Assembly: GCA_007570785.1 (NCBI GenBank)
Contig: ML662449.1
Location: forward strand, 17,113,601-17,177,600
Reading direction: 5' to 3'
Origin: Antilocapra americana
Taxonomy: Eukaryota > Chordata > Mammalia > Artiodactyla > Antilocapridae
Length of the DNA: 64,000 nt
The position numbers and the translations under genes were made by a program. The notes under the pieces are model-generated. The model saw only the letters and a list, made by a program, of their open reading frames with translations. It did not search any database and was not told the origin of the DNA. Of the stretch, positions 12,014 to 23,205 are shown in pieces; position 1 is the first letter of the stretch, and the number at the start of each line of letters is the position of its first letter.

Positions 12014-12330
12014 TTCATTAAAGTGAAAGTGAAAGTTGCTCAGTTGTGTCTGACTCTTTGGGACCCATGGACTATAAAATTATGGAATTCTCCAGGCCAG
12101 AATACTAGAGTGAGTGGCCTTTTCCTTCTCCAGAGGATCTTCCCAAGCCAGGGATCAAACCCAGGTCTCCTGCATTGCAGGCAGATTTTTTACCAGTTGA
12201 GCCACAAGGGAAGCCCAAGAATATTGGATTGGGTAGCCTTTCCCTTCTCCAGAGGATCTTCCCAACCCAGGGATTGAACCTCAGTCTCCTGCATTACAGG
12301 CAGATTCTTCACCAGCTGAGCTTCATTAAA
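12014..12330 (-). mobile_element. Bov-tA SINE with duplicated tRNA-like head, 9-bp target duplication
   Basis: On the minus strand, a complete Bov-tA (about 12023-12219) is preceded by a second partial tRNA-like head plus the start of the Bov-A body (about 12220-12321). TTCATTAAA occurs at 12014-12022 and 12322-12330, so the two-headed element inserted as one unit. The same architecture occurs at 38279-38570. Confidence 0.88.
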
Positions 12331-13990
12331 CACCCAATTGATTAATCTCAGGATGCTTTTTTAAAAGCTCCTTTTTTTTAATTAGGTATGTTCAGTATGC
12401 CGATAAGTTGTCTCCAGGTTACTAGCCTATGACTTCTCCATTAGTTCTCTGGCTCTTGTGTACACTTATTTCCACATGCTTGCAAAATGAGACCAGAGTT
12501 GGAATTTCCCAATATTTATATAAAGCTCAAGAATGAAAAAAAATCTCTCCAAGGGATTCTATGTACTATTTAATTTCTGGCATGTCTGCTGTGGAATGTA
12601 AAGACAATATCTAAGGAGCAGTGGTATTTTCATATAATACAGCAATCCTTGGTGGTAAGAATAGTAAGTTCTAGAATAAAGCCCTAGATTCAAATACTAA
12701 CTCTGCTCGTTGTTGAGTGTAGTTTGCAAGAAGAAAGACTAGAGCACATATTAAGGAACAATTTTCTGATATGTCTATTTAATTTCAAAGGGAAAGAGTG
12801 CTTTGAGAAGCAATAAGATTTCATCACTGAATGTGTGTAGTAAATGTCTGAGTAATTATATGTCAAATATTTTGAAGCAACAATGAAAGAATCAACACAT
12901 GAGTGGTGCTGATTCCCTATGTTTCATGGGGGTCTTTTGATTATTAGAGATCAAGATGTCACCCCATGTATCCTTCCTTAATCATTTCTCTTTCCTCACC
13001 ATTTTCATTTCATGAACCTGACCTTCTGCTATGTCAAACTCTCAAGTCATTTTAAATAGATAGTAACTCTAAAGGTGGAGGGCAAGTGTGGGATAGTGAA
13101 AAATTACTGCATTTTACATCCTTTTTATGAAATATGGACTTTCACCATCACTGTCAAAAGAGAACTTAGCTGTACTTAATTCTTGCTTTAATTATCTTTC
13201 TAGATTACGCTCCTCCACAAGTTCTGCAAGTTCAAGGATGCAGATAATTTGGAGACTATCCAGGAAGAAGCAGTGAAAATGATTAAGATGCTGGGAAATT
13301 GGCTCTGTTATTAACAGAGAAAGAATCAGATAGACTGATGGCAATGTGTTTTCTCAAGTAGAATTTAAATGTATCCATAAGGAACATAATTACTTTTTCC
13401 TTGATATACTCTAAGGACTGGCACAGGAAAATGGGATTAAATTGATTCAAAATTGTGACTATACTCTAATTTTTAAAACCTAACATAAATGTTGGACACC
13501 AGAAAAAAAATATGATACTCATTTTGTTCACTAAAAGAAGTATTCTTTCAAAAGCAAATATATCAATTATTTCTTGACAAAGACATTGGAGGCAGTGAAA
13601 ATGAGCATTATAGGAATGCCTTCCAAGTGAAGAGCAATTAAATAGAAACAGTAAAACAAAAACAAACAAACAAAAAATTTCCATTGAATTATAGTTTAAG
13701 TCAAAGATGTATTATTTAATAACTAAAACAACTGTAAAGAATGGGATGCTCTAAGTTTTGAACCCGTGTTTACCTGAATGGACTTTTAATATATGCACAG
13801 AGTTGTGAATGAACAGGGAGAAATGGAACCAGAAGTCAAAACTCAGTAGGCACGACCACACTATTCCATGCACATGCTCTTGATCTACACATGGTTTTAC
13901 TTTTAAAGTAAATGTCCAATATTAAAAATTTGAAGATTTCACATCAAATTAGAATCTTCTATCTTCTCTGGGGGGAAAAATACTATAGGT
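12331..13990. other. Unassigned sequence with a possible MIR fragment
   Basis: No coding region recognised. Around 12660-12730 the plus strand resembles the MIR core (GATTCAAATACTAACTCTGC), but the match is weak. The rest shows no family I can name. Confidence 0.35.
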
Positions 13991-13992
13991 TC

Positions 13993-15290
13993 AGTCATCA
14001 ATTCAGTCACTCAGTCATGTCCGACTCTTTGCAACCCGAAGGACTGCATGACACCAGGCTTCTCTATCCATCACCAACTCCTGCAGCCTACTCAAACTCA
14101 TGTCCATTATGTCAGTGATGTCATGCAACCATCTCATCCTCTGCCATCCCCTTCTCCTCCAGCCTTCAGTCTTTCCCAGCACCAGGGTATTTTCCAGTGA
14201 GTCGGTTCTTCACATCAGGTGGCCAAAGTATTGGAGTTTCAGCTTCAGCATCAGTTCTTCCAAAGAATATTCTGGACTAATTTCTTTTAGGAAAGACTGG
14301 TTGGATCTCCTTGCATTCCAAGGGACTCTCAAGAGGCTTCTCCAACACCACAGTTCAAAAACATCAATTCTTATGCGCTCAGCCTTCTTTATAGTCCAAC
14401 TCCCACATCCATACATGGAGAAGGCAATGGCAACCCACTACAGTACTCTTGCCTGGAAAATCCCATGGACAGGGGAGCCTGGTGGGCTGCAGTCTGTGGG
14501 GTCGCTAGGAGTCGGACACGACTGAGGGACTTCACTTCCACTTTTCACTTTCATGCATTGGAGAAGGAAATGGCAGCCCACTCCAGTATTCTTGCCTGGA
14601 GAATCCCAGGGATGGGGAAGCCCAGTGGGCTGCCGTCTATGAGGTCGCACAGAGTCGGACACGACTGAAGCGACTTAGCAGCAGCAGCGGCGGCACCACA
14701 TCTGTGCATGACTACTGGAAAAACCATAGCTTCAACTAGACAGACCTTTGTTGGCAAAGTAATGTCTCTGCTTTTTAATATGCTGTCTAGGTTGGTCATA
14801 GCTTTTCTTCCAAGGAGCAAGTGTTTTTTTTTTTTTTTAATTTCAGGGCTGCAATACCATCTGCAGTGATTTTGGAGCCCAAAATTCATCTTTGCATAAA
14901 ATGTTCCCTTGGTATCTCTAATTTTCTTGAAGAGTTCTCTAGTCTTTCCCATTCTATTGCTTTCCTCTATTTCTTTGCTTTGATCACTGAGGAAGGCTTT
15001 CTTATCTCTCCTTGCTATTCCTTGGAGCTCTACATTCTAATGGGTATATCTTTTCTTTTCTTCTTTGCCTTTAGCCTCTCTTCTTCTCACAGCTATTAAT
15101 ATGGCCTCATCAGATAACCTTTTTGCATTTCTTTTTCTTGGGGATGGTCTTGATCACTGCCTCCAGTGCAATGTCAGGAACCTCCATCCCTAGTTCTTCA
15201 GGCACTCTGTGTATCAGATCTAATCCCTTGAATCTGTTTGTCACTTCTACTGTATAAGAGGATAAGAGGACAGTTTATCTGATTCTTCTT
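13993..15290 (-). mobile_element. BovB LINE with internal deletion, minus strand
   Basis: The 3' tail and C-terminal region run from 13993 to about 14880, interrupted by a Bov-A2 at 14411-14692. At about 14885 the sequence jumps to the linker upstream of the reverse transcriptase, so nearly the entire RT core is deleted. The element ends near 15290. No open frame covers any catalytic motif. Confidence 0.85.
14411..14692 (+). mobile_element. Bov-A2 SINE inserted in BovB
   Basis: A complete Bov-A dimer starts at GGAGAAGGCAATGGC and ends in an AGC/GGC-rich tail. The host BovB text is repeated imperfectly on both sides (CACATCCATACATG on the left, CACATCTGTGCATG on the right), which gives a 14-bp target duplication with three differences. 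Confidence 0.9.
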
Positions 15291-16386
15291 TCTCTTAAAA
15301 ATACTATAGGATAAGGGTGTCTGCACCCTCTATAGGATAAAAGGATCTGTACCCTCACAGGAAAATTAGTAGGTGAAGTTGTATAATAGCATTTATTCCT
15401 TAGGATAAATAACATATGCTTTTGTTCACCATGATTCCCATTTTCTATTATTGAATAGATTCCTAAAGTATATCAAAGTCTCATATAAGTTATCATTCAT
15501 CATGTTGGGGTAGTTATATTTCATTTATTTATCAGTTTGTCCTCTACTCATTTATCGAAATTTATGACGTATCATATTCTGTGATTTTTCAAAGACTTTA
15601 AGAGAATTCAGTAACAATTTCATCTGTGCTGGGTATAAGTTGAGACATTCTTGTCATTAGATATCTGCTTCTAGGTACAAAAAGAAAATCCGAAAGGTCA
15701 CTTGAAATATATTGGCATTTGAAGCATGGAGAGATTAAGGTATTATCATAGTGCTGTAACCTGAAAAATCATTATAAATTAATTATCAAATTGGCTTTTA
15801 GTCACTGGTCGTTCAAAGGTCATATAGCAACTGAGATAAATCACGCTGTGTGCCTTCCCTCTTATATTTTCATTACAGAATTTCTCTAATTTCAGTTTAC
15901 TAAATAAATTATGTTAGATAATCCAGAACAACAAAAAGAATTAGGAAAACAAAAACATCTAAGTAAGTTCTGTTTTTATTTTCTTTACATTTCATCAATG
16001 CTCATACTTGAATAATTGAAATGTCATAATTTTTCATTTGCATTAAACATGTTTTAAAAATCTATCATTCTTCCTACACTTAATTAACAAATACATAATA
16101 GACAATTATTGGACTGCATCATTTCCTAAGTACTGAGCATAAGTCTATGAGTAAACCTCTGCTCTCATCCAATTTACATTCAGGTGGGCAATACATACAC
16201 AACAAGCAAGACAGATAAACTAATCGTAAAATTCATTGTTGTTAAATGCTGAAGAGAAACAAAACAGGGAAGAGTGACATGAAAGCAAGAATTAAAATTT
16301 TACTAAATTTGACCAGGAAATAAGCTAACTTTTAATGTAAAACTAACGCTTGAACCAAGGCTTGTGGAATTGAATGAGTTAGTTTT
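15291..16386. other. Unassigned sequence, possible ancient repeat at 16085-16330
   Basis: At 15302-15357 an imperfect tandem duplication of about 26 bp occurs (TATAGGATAA followed by a CACCCTC or TACCCTC end). The stretch 16085-16330 resembles an old mammalian interspersed repeat (the CTGCTCTCATCCAATTTACA type, perhaps L2), but I cannot assign it. Confidence 0.35.
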
Positions 16387-16387
16387 A

Positions 16388-16684
16388 CAAATAATATCTG
16401 CCGCTGCTGCTGCTAAGTTGCTTCAGTCGTGTTCGACTTTCTGAAACCCCATAGAGGGCAGCCTGCCAGGCTCCCGGTCCCTGGGATTCTCCAGGCAAGA
16501 ACACTGGAGTCGGGTACCATTTCCTTCTCCAATACATGAAAGTGAAAAGTGATAGTGAAGTCGCTGAGTCATGTCCAACTCTTAGTTACCCTGGACTGCA
16601 GCCTACCAGGCTCCTCCGTCCATGGCAGTTCGCAGGCAAGAATACTAGAGTGGGTTGCCATTGACTTCTCCCAAATAATTATCT
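16388..16684 (-). mobile_element. Bov-A2 SINE, minus strand, with target duplication
   Basis: The minus strand holds a full Bov-A dimer, with the plus-strand reading starting at GCCGCTGCTGCTGCTAAG and ending at CTTCTCC. CAAATAATATCT on the left (from 16388) matches CAAATAATTATCT on the right (from 16672), apart from one extra T. Confidence 0.9.
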
Positions 16685-19600
16685 AACTATATACTTATTC
16701 AATATTGTTACACAGAGTGTGTTTTGCCATTCTCTTCATAATTATTTATCAGACTGAATACTGTGATTTTTTTTACCATATCAATATTTCTGGAATTCCA
16801 TACTGCTCCAAAATATTGCAATACAAACTCACACAAACAAACAAAAAAACACAATATATCTTACGCTTTGTGATGATAAAATGGGTAAATGCATATGTTA
16901 AAGGTATTTACATGTTTGAGGTACACACTAAGGTGTGTGTACTTTAAGTTAAATATGTTTCATCTCAATTAAAAAAACAAAAGCACTAACAAGAATACTA
17001 CTACTACTACTATATCTTCATTATTACCCTCACTGTTTGAAGCTGTATTATCTCTAAGGCCTGTATGAGAGATTTTCCATACATTATTTTATTTAGTAAC
17101 TACTAAAAACTTTGATAGAGGAATATATATGTGAAACAATTTGCTGAAAATAAATACTGTGCACTATTGGAGATATACTAATGAAAAACAATACAAGATG
17201 ATTCTCTTCACAGATCTTAACTGTAGTAAGACAGATATTAAAAGTTTCATTAGTGTTTTTTTGTTAATTAGCTACTATATTTCTTCTGTCTTTAAGACAC
17301 TTTTCCCTTATCCCCAGGGTAATAGGAAATAACCACCAATAGCAATTATTCTCAGTCCTTTTAATCTGATGACACTTTAATATTCTTAAATTTATTCATA
17401 ATTCCAAGGAGCTTTTGTTTATATGTATATACATTGATATTTACCACATAAGGATTAAAACAGATGTCTAAAATATATACTTAAAACTTTATTTTTAAAT
17501 ACTGCTGTAATCATCATATGCTAAAAAAAAGAACCTATTTTAGTAAAAAAATTAAAAAGCCAATATCTTCTAAAACAATAATTGCATTGTTTTTCATTTT
17601 TGTAAATTCCTTTGATGTGAGGTTTCTGGTTTCTTATATCTGCTTCTGCACTGGTCATTATTCAATATTTCACACTATGCAGCTTCTGGATAACTCCCTC
17701 TACACTCATAAAAGAAAGAGTGAAAAAACATCTTCTTATTATAGAGAAAGTAGTTTTGACCTCATAGGGCTCCTGAAATGGCACCACACTGTAAGATCTG
17801 CTGTCTTAAGAAGAAAAAAAAAAAATCCCCACATAACATGGGGAAGGAGAAAAGTAACTACGGAATGATAAATCTAACAATGGAGTCAAAAGGGAATTTA
17901 TTTGCTGGGGATATTACTAGTAATATTAATCAAAATCTGGTGACTCAATATTTATGGGAAATCTGTTACTAATCACCTCTATCACCTAAGGTGTATCAAA
18001 TAAATACTGCAGAGACTTTTAATTTAAAATTAGGGATTTAAACCATATCCTCAAACTCCCTCTGCAATATGAATATTCTATCATTTTGCAAAATCAAGAT
18101 ATTCTTGGGGTTTCTTCCCACTGCCATCCTGAAGATTTTGCATAGCAGTGAAGGATAAATAAAGGAACAGGAATGTGTTTCAGAACATAATTGCCCTGCT
18201 CACACTCGAAATGCTGTTAGTGGGAAATCTTCTTAGATGAGCACTGCTCCTTAGGGAGCACAGACCTTTAGCAGAAGAGGGGTGAGCATATTTTGAATTA
18301 ATTATTGGTCCCCAGAACGATAGAATTTAAGCCAGTTAACAACCAGAAATAGTTACTAAGCCCTTTAACCTGAAAGGATGCTAACATAGCAGAGATTTCT
18401 CTGGCAGGTACACTAAAGCAGTGGCGCCTGGGATCAACTGGAGTATAATTTGAGGGCTCTGTGGTCATGGTCTCTTTTGATACATGTTTAAACACAGCTT
18501 GTATTCGGTTATAAACTGTGCTTGACACAGTTGCTAGTTTACCTGAAAATCCTTTCAGATATAGTTTTGTAACCATTTAGTGTTCTACCTACAACTTATT
18601 CCCATTTGGGCTCTGTCTGAATTGATGCTGTCCAAGCATCAATTCAGCTTGATGCTTTGTAAATTATAAATGACAATGTAAGTGTATTTCTAATATCTGT
18701 TTTTAAAATAGGCAGCATATTTCAAGTGATAATGGAACTTTTGTATGTGTGTTTTTCTAAAATTCCTGTGGGTGTCCTTTTCCTAATTGTTTTATTTATA
18801 AAATATCAAGGATTCTTTAGCTAGTTTGTCAGATCACTGCTTTTTTTTTTTTTCTGAAAAATAAAGTCTCAAGAATTTGGAATGATGGTAAGTATCATTA
18901 TGTATTATATAATCAAGTATAATCCTACATTTAGTTGTCTTGAAAAATACAATCCAGTGAAAAAATATCCTTCTAAACCATCTGTCTGTCAATTGTTCTT
19001 GCAGTAAAAATGGCAAAACTGTTTATAAGAAGCAATTGAATATATACTTATTCTGTTAATAAACATAAAAAGAACACAATAAGAAACAATGGCAAAGCAG
19101 AAAATAACAAGAAGATAAATGAAAAATGAATTGTGCTAAATGATTAGGCTAACTAATTTCAAAAATATCCAAAACTTTGCTAATTAAACATATTTTGTAA
19201 TTATAGTATGATGCATATAAGTCAAATCTTCATGCTATATACCTTAAGCTTATACACTGCTCTGTCTCAATTATATATATATTTTTTAATGAAAGGAAAA
19301 CAGACAAAGCTCTACATGTCTGGTTCTCCTTATTTTCAGTGTGTTATATGATCCTAACTGAGTCAAGCTTTCTTCAGTTGGTCAAATATTCACACTAATT
19401 TACTGAATATATTCATAATTATTTCCCCATTTGACTTTTTTAGCTATTGTGAATGAGAATTTTCCTTCATAATTTGTAAGTAATTATTATGGACATATAG
19501 GGAAGATAGCTATTTAGAGAAAAATAAATTATTTTTATTTAGTCTATTTATTTATGTCAGTAAACTATCAATTCTATTTTTTATTGCCTCTTTTAGTGCT

Positions 19601-20039
19601 ATTATATATATTTATATATATATATTTATATAAGCTATTATATAAATAAAAAATAAGTATTTCCCTAAACATAGTTACTTTTGTTACTCTAATGGGTTAT
19701 TTTTCTACTTAGCACTTCCAAAACTATGCTAAATAAGATGGGATTTATAGGAAATGTTTCATTAGTGGCTAACTTTATTTTTTCTCTCCAAATTTTATTT
19801 TCTTAAAATTCAGGAAATGTGGATATTCAGTTAAACATATCAAACTCCAAAGAAGGTAATAGATGAATTAAGTTCTCCTTCCATTCCCCAGTCATTGACT
19901 TCTCTTTCATAAATAGTCACCATTAAACTTTTTTTTGTCTTTTAGAATATTTTTATCAGTTACTTTTTTTTCACTTATTAAAATAGGGAAAAAACTGTTC
20001 AAATTTAGTCTAGTTCACTCTGATTGCTTTCTATCACTC
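16685..20039. other. Unassigned AT-rich intergenic sequence
   Basis: About 3.4 kb with no recognised repeat family or gene. It holds a (CTA)n run near 16999-17013, an A-run at 17813-17823, a T-run at 18839-18852, an AT-rich simple stretch at 19598-19640 and a perfect 13-bp inverted repeat at 18617-18647. A 92-codon open frame (18298-18576, minus) resembles no protein I know. Confidence 0.4.
18617..18647. repeat. Perfect 13-bp inverted repeat with 5-base loop
   Basis: The arm CTGAATTGATGCT at 18617-18629 is followed by loop GTCCA and by its exact reverse complement AGCATCAATTCAG at 18635-18647. A partial further copy (TTGATGCTT) follows at 18649-18657. The function is unknown. Confidence 0.9.
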
Positions 20040-20540
20040 CATGAATGTTCTAGAGGCAGCCAAATGTGATGTTACCCAGAGGAGCTCTGAACCCAGGCCA
20101 CAGATTCGAGTCATTCTCTCAATACTCTGTCCAGAGATGATATCTCATCTGTAGTATTCCTCCCCACCTTAGTTGTATGGACAGTTAAATGAATTAAATG
20201 TGCATGTTTGTGTTTGTGTTCAGTTGCTCAGTTGTGCCTGACTCTTTGTGATTCTATGGACTGTAGCCTGCCATGCTTCTGTGGGCATGGAATTTTCTAG
20301 GCAAGAATACTGGAGTCAGTAACCATTCCTTTCCATGGGGAATCTTCCTGACTCAGGGATCAAACCTGCATCTCTTGCATCTCCTGCATTGGCAGGCAGA
20401 TTCATTACCACTAAAGTCACATGGGAGGCCCAAATGAATTACATGTACCTTAAAATGAGGCTTAAGTGAATTAATAGATATGTATAGAGATTGCCTGCCA
20501 CAGAATAAGCACTCTCAGAGCTTGCTATATTTATCAATCT
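20040..20540 (+). mobile_element. MIR-like ancient SINE, split by a Bov-tA
   Basis: The 5' part (about 20040-20201) and 3' part (20447-20540) look like the MIR core and 3' end, for example CTCATCTGTAGTA followed by ATTAAATG, and later a piece like CACAGAATAAGCACTCTCAG. A minus-strand Bov-tA interrupts it. The repeat is old and heavily mutated, so the assignment is moderate. Confidence 0.5.
20187..20446 (-). mobile_element. Bov-tA SINE, minus strand, 15-bp target duplication
   Basis: A complete minus-strand Bov-tA occupies about 20202-20431. It is flanked by AAATGAATTAAATGT (20187-20201) and AAATGAATTACATGT (20432-20446), which differ at one base. The tRNA-like head carries the extra segment also seen in the copy at 10050. 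Confidence 0.9.
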
Positions 20541-21309
20541 TCACAAATATCATTGAAGTTCTGTTTAATGTCTAGATCACCATCTTATTATCAATTAATT
20601 ATGTCCACACGCATATAAATGTCTTCTTTCTACTGCCAAATAAGTAGCATCTTAGATTGCCTTTCCTATCTGGACCACTCACATTCTAAATCATTTTTCC
20701 AGAAATAGGGTATGTGTACTCACTAGAGGAAGTATGCAGGATAAACCACTGAAGTTTCTAAAGACAGATTTAAATTTTATGTTTACTTCATGTTTAAACA
20801 GTTGGAAAATGAAGACCTTAATATTTGACCGAGGATTGTGACCCTGCTGACCACAAGCATCAGGAGAACTCCAATTAAAGCAAGGAAAAAGTATCCTGAA
20901 TGGAAGTCTCTTGCCACGAAAGGGGTTTAATAATGAGACTCATAGAAGAATGTATGCATGATCAAAAGAATTTACAGATTGTGTCAACTATTTTTTAAGA
21001 CCAAATGTTACAAAATGTCTTTCAAACTTTCCCCATCACTGGGTGAAAGGGCAAACACAGTCTCCTGCTAACAGAAGAAATGCAGTTGTGTTTACCATGT
21101 TTGCTAAAATTGCAGAGGTTAGCAATTCTGTGGTGCAAGGGATAAGCCTCACCAAGAGAATACCACCTTCTTGATGATGGTATCTCCCCTGCCAGCAAGT
21201 ATCAAAGTAAATACTGACTGAAGAGGGTATTGACCCTACAAGTAATAGAGAATGGAGGGGAAAAGACCAGACCGACACTTCTACTCCTGACTCCTAATGA
21301 GTTCTACCC
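20541..21309. other. Unassigned intergenic sequence
   Basis: No recognised repeat. The part 21010-21300 is less AT-rich and holds an 80-codon minus-strand frame of unknown character. Confidence 0.35.
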
Positions 21310-21590
21310 CAGCCTCATTATTGTTCTTGTTGTTTAGCACTAAGTTATGTCTGACTCTGAGGTCCCATGGATTGCAGCATGCCAGGCTTCTCTGTCCTCT
21401 GCCATCTCCCAGAGTTTTCTAAAATCCATGTCTATTGACTAGATCACACTATCTAACCATCTTATCCTCTGTTTCCCTCTTCTTGTGTCTTCAATCTTTC
21501 CCAGTATCATGGTCTTTTCCAAAGATGGTCATCTGAATTAAATTGGCCCATATCTGTCCATTTTAATTCACCAAGAAAAATGAATTTTAG
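21310..21590 (-). mobile_element. BovB LINE, minus-strand part of a scrambled copy
   Basis: 21310-21530 is the BovB 3' tail in antisense. It is joined directly to about 55 bp of antisense endonuclease-region sequence (GGTCATCTGAATTAAAT near 21528), so more than 2 kb of the element is missing at the junction. The remaining piece of the same copy lies next to it in the opposite orientation. Confidence 0.75.
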
Positions 21591-21594
21591 TTCA

Positions 21595-22140
21595 CAAAGA
21601 AAAAGAAATGCAAAAAGGAAAATGATTGGCCAAGGAGGCTTTACAAACAGCTGACCATTATATCTACTACTGTGGGCAAGACTCACTTTTAAGACTTGGA
21701 GCAGCCCTCATAGTCAACAAAAGAGTCCATAGTGTAGTACTTGGGTGCAACCTCAAAAATGATCTTAGTTCATTTCCAAGGCAAATCATTCAACATCACA
21801 GTAACCCAAGTCTATGTCCCAACCACTAGTTCTAAAAAAGATGGAGTTGACTGATTGTATGAAGACCTACAACACCAAAAAAAGATGTCCTTTTCATTAC
21901 AGGAGACTGGAATGCAAAAGTAGGAAGTCAAGAGATAGCCAGAATAATAGGCAAGTTAGACCTTGGAGTACAAAATGAAATGGGGAAAAGGCTAATCGTT
22001 TTGTCAGGAGAATATGCTAGTCATAGCAAACACCATTTTCCAACAATCCAAGTGGTTACTCTACACATGGACATCACTAACTAGTCAATACTGAAATCAG
22101 ATTGATTATGATCTTTGCAGCTGAAGAAACAGAGATTATT
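21595..22140 (+). mobile_element. BovB LINE, plus-strand part of a scrambled copy
   Basis: It starts with a piece of the linker downstream of the endonuclease (about 21600-21655) and continues at once with endonuclease-domain sequence (about 21655-22140). Linker and endonuclease are therefore in the reverse of normal BovB order. Frame 21626-21829 reads endonuclease-type protein (HYIYYCGQDS, VLGCNLKND). Stops follow, and it is not functional. Confidence 0.75.
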
Positions 22141-22309
22141 CCACGTCTCTCTTTAGTTTATTTATTTATATCACTAAAAGCTTCTTTCACATCATCACAG
22201 AAATTTTCCAAACAAATTTTTAAATAAAATTTTGCATTATAGGTAGAAAAGAATATAAAATAAATGTATGAAGTAGTGTCAACTTATAAAAAAAAAAAAG
22301 CACAAAGTT

Positions 22310-22710
22310 AGAGTTGAGAGTCCAATTTTATTTAAGGCAAAATGAGGACTGCAGCCCAGGAGACAGCACCTCAGATAGCTCTGAGAAACTGCTCCAAAAA
22401 GGCAAGGGGGAAGGTCAGCAAATATGTGATTTTCATGAAGGAGGAATACATGCAATCAAGCACATATTTTTCCAGAAGGTTTCTGCTAGTCACAAGAAAC
22501 AGTTGTCACCATAAAAGATTTTAGTGCTTTTAGATATGATGAGATATAAGAGGTATAAGAACTGGGCTCGTAAAATTAGCTCCTGAAAATATCTATCTGA
22601 AGTCCTGTCCTGCCAGTTTCTCCCTGAGCACAGAGTGCTTCATTTCTGCTTTCCACCCTGAACTCCTTTCAGGCAGTATTGAAGGTCAGTAACTGCCACA
22701 GTACATGAAT
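22310..22710 (-). mobile_element. ERV-type LTR fragment, minus strand
   Basis: I recognise this as a repeated ruminant LTR segment (ATGAGGACTGCAGCCCAGGA near 22341). A minus-strand AATAAA lies at 22327-22332. No coding region of a provirus flanks it, and the borders are not resolved. Confidence 0.5.
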
Positions 22711-22975
22711 TAATTCTTGTAGAGGAAGATGGGAAGTACCAATTTGTAGTTGACAGTAGTACCACTGAAGTCTTATTTTCATTTAGATCTATAGCCCTTT
22801 ATGGGCTATCATTTTCAGTAATGACAGATAATAAAGTCACATAGAGAAATTAATTTAACTTAAAACCACACATAGGAGCTATTGCATCACAAGGCATCCA
22901 ATCAATATTTTCAAATTATAAAATAAATGTAATCAAATTTCTCTCACTAAAATTATTGAAGAGCATTATGCCAGT
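22711..22975. other. Unassigned sequence
   Basis: No gene or repeat recognised. Confidence 0.35.
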
Positions 22976-23205
22976 GGGCTTCCCTGGTGGCTCAGTGGTA
23001 AAGAATCTGCGTGCTAGTGCAGGAGACATGGGCTCAATCCCCAGGTCAGGAAGATACCTTGGAGGAGGAAAAGTCCATCCATTCCTCCTGGGAAATCTCA
23101 TGGACAGAGGAGCCTGGTGGGTTACAGTCCATTGGGTTGCAAAAGAGTCGGACAGGACTTAGGGACTAAATAAACAAACAACTACAACAACAACAACATA
23201 AACCA
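22976..23205 (+). mobile_element. Bov-tA SINE, plus strand
   Basis: The head begins GGGCTTCCCTGGTGGCTCAG. The Bov-A body follows, and the element ends in an A-rich tail that turns into (CAA)n at about 23180-23200. Confidence 0.92.

Noticed and set aside
17518..17868. 116-codon plus-strand frame
   Set aside because: Low-complexity, Lys/Phe/Ser-rich translation of AT-rich DNA, with no domain and no neighbouring exon signals I trust.
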